A stretch of 29,479 bases of DNA, taken from positions 1 through 29,479 of the forward strand of contig CALEYM010000597.1 in assembly GCA_937926185.1 (NCBI GenBank). The letters run 5' to 3'. Source of the DNA: an uncultured Bacteroidota bacterium. Lineage in GTDB: Bacteria; Bacteroidota; Bacteroidia; Chitinophagales; Saprospiraceae. Shown here in pieces: positions 16,726-24,428 of the stretch. The position numbers were made by a program, and so were the translations under genes. Positions within the stretch are counted from its first letter, which is position 1. Every line of letters starts with the position of its first letter. A model generated the notes under the pieces. The model was given only the letters and a program-made list of their open reading frames with translations. It did not search any database and had not been told where the DNA came from.

Positions 16726-16875
16726 GGTTGAAGTTGTGAATGGGTTCGGGCATTTCAGGCGAATTATCAGGCTGCAAAAATTACCATTTTCAGGATAAAA
16801 TGAACATTTTTTATCAATTTGCCGGTCAAACACAGTGTAGAGGCACTTGAATTAGGCGCGACATTCGGCAAAGCA

Positions 16876-16917
16876 TATTTTTGCCCGGATAACCGGCCAA
16901 AGTCTTATCCGGGCAAA
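16876..16917 (+). promoter_or_regulatory. candidate -7 box and 13-bp leader hairpin upstream of the aldo/keto reductase
   Basis: TATTTTTG (16876-16883) matches the TAnnTTTG -7 box. Overlapping its end, TTTGCCCGGATAA (16880-16892) and TTATCCGGGCAAA (16905-16917) are perfect 13-bp reverse complements with a 12-nt loop. The hairpin ends 11 nt before the ATG, so it could act as an operator on DNA or mask the initiation region in RNA. No -33 element is at the usual spacing. Confidence 0.5.
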
Positions 16918-16928
16918 CACTACCATTC

Positions 16929-17918
16929 ATGACTTACCTGCCTTCCCCCACCCGTTACAGTGAAATGCAATACCGCCGTTGTGGTCGCAGCGGCCTGAAA
17001 CTACCGGCGGTTTCGCTCGGACTTTGGCACAATTTCGGCCATGTCGACGTGGCCGAGACTTTTCGCGCCACCCTGCACCTGGCTTTCGACGCGGGCATCA
17101 CCCACTTCGACCTGGCCAACAATTACGGCCCGCCGCCCGGCTCGGCCGAGGAAAACTTCGGCCGTATCCTGCGCCGGGATTTTCGCGGCTACCGCGACGA
17201 AATGATCATTTCCACCAAGGCAGGTTACCTGATGTGGGACGGCCCTTATGGAGAGTGGGGTTCAAAAAAATACCTCGTAGCCAGCCTTGACCAAAGTCTG
17301 CGCCGCATGGGCCTGGAATACGTGGATATTTTCTACAGCCACCGGTTCGATCCCGACACACCGCTGGAAGAAACAATGAGCGCGCTCGACCTGGTCGTGA
17401 AGCAGGGTAAAGCCCTGTATGCGGGTATCTCCAGCTATTCGCCGGAACAAACCCGCGAAGCCTGCCGCATCCTTCGCGGGCTGGGCACACCCTGCCTGAT
17501 CCATCAGCCCAAATATTCCATGTTTGTGCGCGACATTGAAAATGGCTTGCTTGATGTGCTGGCCCAGGAAGGCCTCGGCTGTATCCCGTTCTCGCCGCTG
17601 GCCCAGGGCCTGCTGACCAATAAATACCTGCACGGCATTCCGGCGGACTCCCGCGCGGCCAAAACGCATGGCCATTTACAGGAAAAAGCGATTACAGAAG
17701 ACCGCCTCCGCCAAATCCGCCAACTGAACGAACTGGCCGGACAACGCGGCCAGACGCTGGCGCAAATGGCCCTGTCCTGGGTGCTGCGGCACAAACAGGT
17801 CGCCTCGGTGCTGGTAGGCGCCAGCCGGCCGGAACAGTTGGCCGATTCGCTCAAATGCCTGGGCAACCTGACATTCAGTCCCGAAGAACTCGATAAAATT
17901 GACGGGATTGTAAAATAA
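16929..17918 (+). CDS. aldo/keto reductase, L-glyceraldehyde-3-phosphate reductase (YghZ/Gpr)-like
   Basis: This is a 329-residue cytoplasmic NADPH-dependent oxidoreductase. Long stretches match E. coli YghZ as I remember it, such as LGLWHNFGHV, GITHFDLANNYG and GLEYVDIFYSHR. The AKR catalytic tetrad is visible as D61, Y66, K97 (ISTKAGY) and H138. The coenzyme-binding end has VLVGASRPEQL. The protein ends shortly after FSPEELDKIDG and lacks the short C-terminal extension of the E. coli enzyme. In E. coli this family reduces L-glyceraldehyde 3-phosphate and detoxifies methylglyoxal. It lies just before the mannan locus on the same strand but 197 bp away, so membership in that operon is unlikely. 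Confidence 0.9.
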   Translation: MTYLPSPTRYSEMQYRRCGRSGLKLPAVSLGLWHNFGHVDVAETFRATLHLAFDAGITHFDLANNYGPPPGSAEENFGRILRRDFRGYRDEMIISTKAGYLMWDGPYGEWGSKKYLVASLDQSLRRMGLEYVDIFYSHRFDPDTPLEETMSALDLVVKQGKALYAGISSYSPEQTREACRILRGLGTPCLIHQPKYSMFVRDIENGLLDVLAQEGLGCIPFSPLAQGLLTNKYLHGIPADSRAAKTHGHLQEKAITEDRLRQIRQLNELAGQRGQTLAQMALSWVLRHKQVASVLVGASRPEQLADSLKCLGNLTFSPEELDKIDGIVK

Positions 17919-17945
17919 GACGCGCACCGGGCGGGGGGTTATATT

Positions 17946-18013
17946 GCAATTGACAAGGATTAAAATTTCATTATGCGAACACGACCGCCTTGTCTGTTCC
18001 TTGTGACAATTGC
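17946..18013. promoter_or_regulatory. imperfect inverted repeat between aldo/keto reductase and susC genes
   Basis: GCAATTGACAAGG (17946-17958) faces CCTTGTGACAATTGC (17999-18013). The arms pair over GCAATTG and ACAAGG with two extra bases in the right arm, and the spacing is 40 nt. A further CCTTGT lies at 17988-17993. It could be the end of the reductase transcript or an operator for the susC promoter. No TAnnTTTG box is present in this gap, which would suit an activator- or ECF-dependent promoter. Confidence 0.35.
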
Positions 18014-18115
18014 CCCCCAACATTGCTAATTTCCTCCCCTCCTGTTTTGCCTGGCTGAAAAGACCTTTGAACTTCTCATTTTTTCAGGTCATCTCAAGCA
18101 AAATCGTTTTTATTT

Positions 18116-21100
18116 ATGAAGAGCTTTACCTCGTTTCACCCAAACCGACGGTGGCTTGCCCTTGCCATATCGTTATTAATAGGTATCGCGGGCCTGAGCG
18201 CCCAGGTGCGTACCGTGCGGGGCAATGTCCGTTCCTCCGACGGCGAGCCGGCTATCGGCGCCACCGTGCGGGTGGATAACGCCCCGGACAGGGGCGCCGT
18301 CAGCGATGCCGCCGGCAATTTTTCCATCGAAGCGGCCCGCGGAGAAACCCTGCGCATTTCCTACACCGGTCATTCAACCCGGACAATCGTCCTTGGAGAC
18401 GAGACCAGCCTGGATCTGGTGCTGGAACCGTTAACCAACGTGCTGAACGAAACGGTCGTCGTCGGGTATGGCACCGTTAAAAAAAGCGATCTCACGGGCG
18501 CCGTATCTTCCGTGTCCGGCGACCAGTTGCGCAGCTCCGTTACGACCAACATCGACCAGGCCCTGCAGGGCCGGATCGCGGGGGTGCAGGTGACGCAAAA
18601 CTCCGGCCAGCCGGGCGGCGCGGCCTCCATCCGGATACGCGGCGCCAATTCTATTACCGGTTCGAGCGAACCCCTGTACGTCATCGACGGTATTCCCTTT
18701 CAGGGCGACGGCACCTCGGTGGCCGGTTTCGATTGGGCAGGCGGCGCCAACGGCCAAAATCGCGTGAACCCCCTTTCAGCCATCAACCCGAACGATATTG
18801 TCAGCATCGAGGTATTAAAAGACGCGTCCGCCTCGGCCATATACGGCGCGCGGGCTGCCAACGGGGTGGTGCTGATCACCACCAAACGCGGCAAAAAAGG
18901 CGAGAGCAAAATTTCCTACAACGGTTTTTACGGCGCCCAATCGCTGCCGAACAACCTGGAAATGATGAACCTGCAACAGTTCGCCGATTACCAGCTGCAA
19001 ATATCCAACGACCTGAACCTGACGCCCAACCAACGTTATCTCGACCCCTCCCTGCTCGGGACGGGCACCAACTGGCAGGACGAAATTTTCCGGCCCGCCG
19101 GCATGCAAAGCCACCAGTTGTCGATATCTGGCGGCACGGATAAAACGGGTTACGCCGTGTCGGGTGGCGTTTTCCGGCAGGACGGGATCATTATCGGTTC
19201 GGATTTTAACCGCTACACCGCGCGCATCAGCCTCGATAACCAGGTCAAAGACTGGTTCAAAATCGGCGGCTCCCTGGCTTATGCCAATACCGATGAAAAG
19301 ATCACGCTCAACGACGGCGGCGATGGCATCATCATGCAGGCATTGCTGAGCCAGCCCGATATTGCGGTGCGGGACCTGAACGGCAACTATGCAGGCCCGG
19401 AAGTCCAGTTCTCCGGCGCTACCTATAATCCCGTGGCAGCCGCCCTGCAGCGCAACAACACGCTGAAACGCCAGCGTCTGATGGGTAATGTTTTCGGCGA
19501 CGTCACCCTGTTCAAAGGCCTGGTCTTCCGATCCGAAATCGGTTTCGACGACAATCAGGGCCTGAACGTTGCTTTCCATCCCACCTACAAATGGGGCGCC
19601 CTGGTGAATACCGAAAACCAGTTGCGCCAGCGCGAGGAAAGCAGCTTCTTCTGGGTGTGGAAAAACTATCTTACCTATAATGTATTTGCCAACGACAAAC
19701 ACAACCTGACCGCTATGATCGGCCAGGAAGCGCAAAGGTCCGACTGGCAGGGCTCGCAAGTGACGAAAAAGAACTTTTCCTCCAACGATATTCCCGTACT
19801 CAGTGAAGGCGACGACGTGACCTCCCGCACCACCGGCTGGAAAGACGCGGCTTCCATCGCTTCTTATTTCGGGCGTTTCAATTACAGCCTGTTTAACCGC
19901 TACCTGTTTACTTTCACCATGCGCGCCGACGGTTCTTCCAAATTCGGGCCGGAAAACCGCTGGGGTTATTTCCCCTCCGCCGCGGTAGCCTGGCGTATAG
20001 GCGAGGAAAAATTCATGCGCTCGCTGAACACCAACCTGAAGCTCCGGCTCGGCTACGGCGAAGTGGGCAACCAGGCTATCGCCAATTACCTGTACGGCGC
20101 TTCCCTGCTGGCCATCAACTCCCCCTTCGGGACCGCTTACCGCCTGGAAAAAATTTCCAACCCGAAATTGAAATGGGAAGCCACCAAACAGTTCAACGCC
20201 GGGCTGGATGTCGGGCTGTTCCGGGGGCGTATCGACTTTTCGTTCGATATCTATAACAAGCAAACGGACGACATGCTGCTCCAGCTCTCCGTGCCCAGCT
20301 ACCTCGGCGGCACGGGCTGGCAGGACATCCGGGCGCCGTTTGCCAACGTGGGCAAAATGGAAAACAAAGGTTTCGACCTGACGCTCCGCACCCACAATTT
20401 CGTGCGCAAAAACTTCGGCTGGAGCACCGACCTGACCTTTTCCCGCAACCGCAACCGGGTAAAAGAACTGGACGATGCCAACCGTATCTACTGGCGCAAC
20501 CTGTACTGGTACAGCGAGTTCCAAACCGCCACCAAAACCAGTGTAGGCCAGCCGTTGGGTCTTTTCTACGGCTACCAGGTAGAAGGCATTTTTCAAGATC
20601 AGGCCGATATTCTCGGTCATGCCGTGCAGGTGCCCGATCCGAACAACGACGGCAAAAACCTCGTGGACAAACGCGCCGGCGTATGGATCGGCGACCTCCA
20701 ATTCAAAGACCTCAACGGCGACGGCGTCATCAATACCGAGGATCAGACCATCATCGGCGACCCGAATCCGGATTTCACGTTCGGCCTGAACAACTCCTTC
20801 TCGGCCGGGCCCTTCGATTTGGTCGTGTATTTCACCGGCTCCTACGGCGCCGACATCCTGAATTATTCGCGGGTGCAAATTGAAGGCATGACCAACGTGT
20901 ACTCCAACCAGGCAGAAACCGTATTCAACCGCGCCCAATTCGGCCTGCGCGATCCGAACGGCTCCGATCTCGATCCGGCAAACGTGTACCTGCTGAATCC
21001 AGGCACCGATATTCCGCGCCCGACCACCACCGACAACAACCGCAACAACCGCATGTCCGACCGCTTTATCGAAGACGGCTCCTACCTGCGCCTGCAAAAC

Positions 21101-21322
21101 GTCCGTCTCGGCTACACCCTGCCCAAACGCCTGACCACAACCTTCCGGATCGAAAAACTCCGGTTGTACGTGAATGCCCAGAACGTGGCCACTTTCACCA
21201 ACTACAGCGGTTACGACCCGGAAATCGGCGCCTTCAACCAAGACCCGCTCCTCCAAAACGTGGACATGGGCCGCTACCCCACGCCGAGGGTGTACACATT
21301 CGGGCTGGATGTTGATTTTTAA
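18116..21322 (+). CDS. SusC/RagA family TonB-linked outer membrane transporter
   Basis: This is a 1068-residue outer membrane importer. A signal peptide covers residues 1-29 (ends GLSAQ). Next come a carboxypeptidase-regulatory-like domain (VRGNVRSSDGEPAIGATVRV) and the SusC signature LNETVVVGYGTVKKSDLTGAVSSV, which includes the TonB-box region. The plug follows (LQGRIAGVQVTQNSGQPGG, SIRIRGANSI, PLYVIDGIPF, DASASAIYGARAANGV), then the barrel with the late hallmark FKDLNGDGVINTEDQTIIGDPNPDF. It pairs with the downstream SusD to import oligosaccharides into the periplasm with TonB energy. Downstream genes indicate a beta-mannan or glucomannan substrate. Length and motifs are typical; no defect is seen. 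Confidence 0.95.
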   Translation: MKSFTSFHPNRRWLALAISLLIGIAGLSAQVRTVRGNVRSSDGEPAIGATVRVDNAPDRGAVSDAAGNFSIEAARGETLRISYTGHSTRTIVLGDETSLDLVLEPLTNVLNETVVVGYGTVKKSDLTGAVSSVSGDQLRSSVTTNIDQALQGRIAGVQVTQNSGQPGGAASIRIRGANSITGSSEPLYVIDGIPFQGDGTSVAGFDWAGGANGQNRVNPLSAINPNDIVSIEVLKDASASAIYGARAANGVVLITTKRGKKGESKISYNGFYGAQSLPNNLEMMNLQQFADYQLQISNDLNLTPNQRYLDPSLLGTGTNWQDEIFRPAGMQSHQLSISGGTDKTGYAVSGGVFRQDGIIIGSDFNRYTARISLDNQVKDWFKIGGSLAYANTDEKITLNDGGDGIIMQALLSQPDIAVRDLNGNYAGPEVQFSGATYNPVAAALQRNNTLKRQRLMGNVFGDVTLFKGLVFRSEIGFDDNQGLNVAFHPTYKWGALVNTENQLRQREESSFFWVWKNYLTYNVFANDKHNLTAMIGQEAQRSDWQGSQVTKKNFSSNDIPVLSEGDDVTSRTTGWKDAASIASYFGRFNYSLFNRYLFTFTMRADGSSKFGPENRWGYFPSAAVAWRIGEEKFMRSLNTNLKLRLGYGEVGNQAIANYLYGASLLAINSPFGTAYRLEKISNPKLKWEATKQFNAGLDVGLFRGRIDFSFDIYNKQTDDMLLQLSVPSYLGGTGWQDIRAPFANVGKMENKGFDLTLRTHNFVRKNFGWSTDLTFSRNRNRVKELDDANRIYWRNLYWYSEFQTATKTSVGQPLGLFYGYQVEGIFQDQADILGHAVQVPDPNNDGKNLVDKRAGVWIGDLQFKDLNGDGVINTEDQTIIGDPNPDFTFGLNNSFSAGPFDLVVYFTGSYGADILNYSRVQIEGMTNVYSNQAETVFNRAQFGLRDPNGSDLDPANVYLLNPGTDIPRPTTTDNNRNNRMSDRFIEDGSYLRLQNVRLGYTLPKRLTTTFRIEKLRLYVNAQNVATFTNYSGYDPEIGAFNQDPLLQNVDMGRYPTPRVYTFGLDVDF

Positions 21323-21324
21323 TT

Positions 21325-21411
21325 GGTTTAGGAAGTTTAGATGGTTTAGATGGTTTAGAAAAGACCCCTCTAAACCCCTCTAAACCCCTCTAAACCTCTC
21401 TAAACCTCTCT
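21325..21411. repeat. GTTTAGATG units facing a CCCCTCTAAA 10-bp tandem array (susC-susD gap)
   Basis: From 21325 to 21359 the sequence repeats GGTTTAG and TTTAGATGG. From 21365 to 21411 it switches to a 10-bp tandem unit CCCCTCTAAA, about 4.7 copies, the last ones with CCTCTCTAAA. The two halves are complementary: GGTTTAGA (21352-21359) pairs with TCTAAACC (21369-21376) around a 9-nt loop. A hairpin at this place could separate SusC and SusD expression levels. A related copy is at window positions 1-25. Confidence 0.7.
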
Positions 21412-21431
21412 TTCTCAATCATAAATCTTTG

Positions 21432-23087
21432 ATGATGAAAAATAAATATCTTTTCTCCCTCACCCTGATCCTCTTGCTGAGTTCGTGCAGCAAGGAGTTT
21501 CTGGAAATTGAACCGCAGGACAGGCTGACGATCGACAATTTCTATCGCAACGAAACCGAGATCAAGGCTGCCACGGCTTCTTTGTATGGTTTTCCATGGT
21601 TCGATTTCAACGACAAATTTTTCTGGCTGGCCGGCGACTGCATGTCGGGCAACATGTACTATACCTGGGATCAGGAGGGGCAGTTTTTCTTCTTCTCCTA
21701 CACCGAAGGCAATGCGTACCTGAGCTCGGGCTGGCAGGGTTTGTTTCGCGTGATTTCTTACGCCAATTCCATTATCAATGACATGCCCCGCGCGGCAGCC
21801 GGCAAAGTGTCGCAACAGGTGATCGACCGCGCGCTGGGCGAAGCCCGGTTTATCCGCGGAACATCTTACTATTTCCTGGCCGAATACTGGGGCGACGTGC
21901 CCATCGTGGAAAACTCGACCGAACTGGTGGCTACCAACAACCTGTTTTTGCCGAAAAACAAACGTTCGAGCGTGTACGAATTCGCCCGACGCGACCTGGC
22001 ATTTGCCGCCGAAAACCTGCCTGCCTCCGACGCGCCCGGGCGACTCACGCAATGGTCGGCCAAAGGTATGCTGGCCAAATTGCACCTTACCATGGCGCAA
22101 AACCTCGGCGACGGCGCTTCGGCTGAAAATTTTGCCAAAGCCAAACAGTTTGCCGCCGATGTGATTGAAAACAGCGGCCTGACCCTGATGCCCAATTACG
22201 CCGACCTGTTTAAAATTGAAAACAACAACAACCCCGAATCGCTCTTTGCCCTGCAATGGATGGAAGGCGGGTATGCCTTCGGCAACAGCAGGCAGGCCAA
22301 CTGGGCCCGCAGCAGCCAGATCACCGGCAACAGCGAGTGCTGGGGTGGCGGCAAATGCGCGTCTTATGATTTTGTGCAGGACATGGAACCCGGCGATAAA
22401 CGCCAGCCGGCCATTTTTATGGCGCCCGGCAATTACTACCCGGAAATCCGGAAAGCCGACGGCGGATACACCTACAAAATCGTCAACCGCGACCCGAACG
22501 ATCCGAATATTACGCTCGAAGGCGCGGCGCCGTTGTTGAACAATATTAAAAAATATGTGGTGGGCAGCGCCGACGACAACGGGGGTAAGGTTTCCACGGG
22601 GCAGGCTACCGCACTCAATCAATATATTCTTCGCCTGGCCGATGTGTACCTTATCTATGCCGAGGCAACCCTCGGCGCTGCCGGCTCCACTGCCGACCCT
22701 AAGGCGCTGGAATACTTCAACGCCATCCGCCAACGGGCAGGGTTGCCGGCAAAAACAGAAATTACCTTCCCTGATATCCTGAAAGAGCGTCGGATCGAAT
22801 TCGGCTTTGAAAGTGTGTATTGGTTCGACGTGAAACGCTACTACTACCGTGATGCCGCGGCCGCGTTGGCCTATCTGAATACGCAGGAACGGGAATTCAC
22901 TTACGTGCGCATCAACACGCCGAACGCCCCGGACGAGAATACGGTAGCCGGTTACGAACTGATCCCGCCACCCAGCCAGATCACAATCAGCGCCTCGCAA
23001 ATGTTCCTGCCTATTCCGGCGGCAGAAGTGGTAGCCAATGCGTTGCTCGCCCCTTCGGCGCCGGCAGTAGACTACGATTTCCCGTGA
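21432..23087 (+). CDS. SusD/RagB family nutrient-binding outer membrane lipoprotein
   Basis: This 551-residue lipoprotein forms the lid of the SusCD importer on the cell surface. The signal peptide ends in the lipobox LLSSC, with C19 as the lipidated residue if the ATG at 21432 is used (the adjacent ATG at 21435 is equally possible). The mature start SKEFLEIEPQDRLTIDNFYRNE is the standard SusD N-terminus. The helical TPR-like core includes ARFIRGTSYYFLAEYWGDVPIVE, and the C-terminal hallmark KERRIEFGFESVYWFDVKRYYY is present. It lies 109 bp after susC, with a repeat-rich hairpin between them. Ligand specificity cannot be read from sequence; context suggests mannan-type oligosaccharides. Confidence 0.94.
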   Translation: MMKNKYLFSLTLILLLSSCSKEFLEIEPQDRLTIDNFYRNETEIKAATASLYGFPWFDFNDKFFWLAGDCMSGNMYYTWDQEGQFFFFSYTEGNAYLSSGWQGLFRVISYANSIINDMPRAAAGKVSQQVIDRALGEARFIRGTSYYFLAEYWGDVPIVENSTELVATNNLFLPKNKRSSVYEFARRDLAFAAENLPASDAPGRLTQWSAKGMLAKLHLTMAQNLGDGASAENFAKAKQFAADVIENSGLTLMPNYADLFKIENNNNPESLFALQWMEGGYAFGNSRQANWARSSQITGNSECWGGGKCASYDFVQDMEPGDKRQPAIFMAPGNYYPEIRKADGGYTYKIVNRDPNDPNITLEGAAPLLNNIKKYVVGSADDNGGKVSTGQATALNQYILRLADVYLIYAEATLGAAGSTADPKALEYFNAIRQRAGLPAKTEITFPDILKERRIEFGFESVYWFDVKRYYYRDAAAALAYLNTQEREFTYVRINTPNAPDENTVAGYELIPPPSQITISASQMFLPIPAAEVVANALLAPSAPAVDYDFP

Positions 23088-23106
23088 TGCGATGTTAATT
23101 ATTTTA

Positions 23107-23187
23107 GACAGGATCGACAGGATTTACAGGTTGTAAATAGTTCGGTTATCCACCACGCTAAATCCTGCCAATCCTGTCGATCCCGTC
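23107..23187. repeat. GACAGGATCGACAGGATT inverted repeat in the susD-SGBP gap
   Basis: Left arm 23107-23124 and right arm 23170-23187 match in 17 of 18 positions as reverse complements, 45 nt apart. Inside each arm the ACAGGAT unit occurs twice 11 nt apart, and further partial copies (TACAGG, AATCCTG) sit in the spacer. It fills most of the 126-bp gap, may form an mRNA hairpin inside the operon, and looks like a dispersed simple repeat. Confidence 0.6.
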
Positions 23188-23213
23188 CATTAAAAAATAA
23201 AAAAACAGTCTGT

Positions 23214-24410
23214 ATGAAACCTTTATTGAAATATATAACGCTTCTGATTATCCCGGCTATCCTGATCGGCGTGTCGGGCTGTTCAAAAGACGACGATAAG
23301 CCCAACAACGGAACGCCGGCTGTGCATTACATCCGCTCGACCGATCCGGCACTGTCCGACTCCCTGCTGGTGGGCAGTTTTATGGGCAGCCTCATCGCCA
23401 TTGTCGGCGAAAATCTGGGCAACACCAAACAACTCTGGTTCAACGACCAGCAGGCTACCCTTAACCCCACCTACATCACCGATAAAACCATCCTGGTGAA
23501 TGTGCCCAGCACCGTTCCTACAGTGGTGACGGATAAAATGCGCTTCGTTTTTGGCGACGGCAGCGAGATGTTATACGACTTCAAAGTCAACGTGCCCGCC
23601 CCGGTAGTCGGTTCTATCAAATGCGAATACGTGCCCGATGGCGAAACCGCCGTGTTGTACGGCGATTTTTTCTTCGAACCGATGAAGGTGATCTTCCCGG
23701 GCGAAGTGGAAGGGCAAATCGTTTCGATTTCAAAAACGGAAGTTCAGGTGACCGTACCGGCGGGCGCCGGCGCCGGACCGATCAGCGTGCAAACGAATTT
23801 CGGCAAAGTGAAGTCGAAATTTTACTTCCGCGACGACCGCAATATCCTGCTCGACTACGACAGCAAACTGCACGAAACCTGGACGGCGCCCATTGCCAAT
23901 CCGGCCAGCAATCCCGACCCGGCCCCGGTGTCAGGCGGGTATGCCTATTTCAAACACGCTGCCGACGGCGCCTGGATGTGGACCAACGAACTGACCATGC
24001 AATACTGGGCTCCGCGCGGACGCGGAAACGTGCCGGTGGCCACCGGCCTGCCCGGCGACCTGGCGTTCAAATTCGAATGTAACGTGCCGGTAGAGTGGCG
24101 CGACGTACGCATGGAAATTTTCTTCGGCCCTTATGCCGACGACCACGGCCGCGACGCGCCGGGAACCGTGCTTGCCCGCTGGAAACCCTGGAAAAACGGA
24201 CCTTTCACCACGGACGGCTGGATCACCGTTTCCATCCCGCTATCGGAATTCAAATACGGCAAAGACGATCCGGACGATGACGAAGTCGGCAGCCGGAAAA
24301 TTGAAAACCTGTCGTCCCTTACCAACGTGGTGATGATGCTCTTCGGCCCTGCCAATGGCCCCAACCCCGTTCACGTTTGCATCGACAACGTTCGCATCGT
24401 CCCGCAATAA
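23214..24410 (+). CDS. surface glycan-binding lipoprotein with IPT/TIG domains and C-terminal carbohydrate-binding domain
   Basis: This 398-residue lipoprotein has a signal peptide ending in the lipobox GVSGC (C23), followed by SKDDDK. The acidic stretch after the cysteine is the Bacteroidota export signal for surface lipoproteins. About two IPT/TIG-type beta-sandwich modules follow (residues ~36-205). The C-terminal ~190 residues form the domain seen in surface glycan-binding proteins, with many exposed aromatics (MWTNELTMQYWAP, WKPWKNGPFTTDGWITVSIPLSEF). It should capture polysaccharide next to the SusCD complex. It shares its C-terminal signature with the next gene product, indicating duplication of that module. 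The gap to the next gene is 18 bp, so co-translation is likely. The ligand is inferred from context only. Confidence 0.85.
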   Translation: MKPLLKYITLLIIPAILIGVSGCSKDDDKPNNGTPAVHYIRSTDPALSDSLLVGSFMGSLIAIVGENLGNTKQLWFNDQQATLNPTYITDKTILVNVPSTVPTVVTDKMRFVFGDGSEMLYDFKVNVPAPVVGSIKCEYVPDGETAVLYGDFFFEPMKVIFPGEVEGQIVSISKTEVQVTVPAGAGAGPISVQTNFGKVKSKFYFRDDRNILLDYDSKLHETWTAPIANPASNPDPAPVSGGYAYFKHAADGAWMWTNELTMQYWAPRGRGNVPVATGLPGDLAFKFECNVPVEWRDVRMEIFFGPYADDHGRDAPGTVLARWKPWKNGPFTTDGWITVSIPLSEFKYGKDDPDDDEVGSRKIENLSSLTNVVMMLFGPANGPNPVHVCIDNVRIVPQ

Positions 24411-24428
24411 CTTTAAATCATCCTCGCA

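Noticed and set aside
16726..16833. Upstream start for the TPR membrane protein
   Set aside because: The 36 extra residues look like translated promoter sequence; MSKKNKK at 16725 is a normal cytoplasmic N-terminus before the first membrane segment.
18815..21256. 813-codon open frame antisense to susC, and similar long antisense frames at 2637-3959, 10878-12152 and 21390-23000
   Set aside because: They lie over genes with clear protein families. For susC and the adhesin gene the codons are exactly back-to-back, so an open antisense frame only needs absence of TTA, CTA and TCA codons, which GC-rich codon use avoids. The translations show no recognisable domain.
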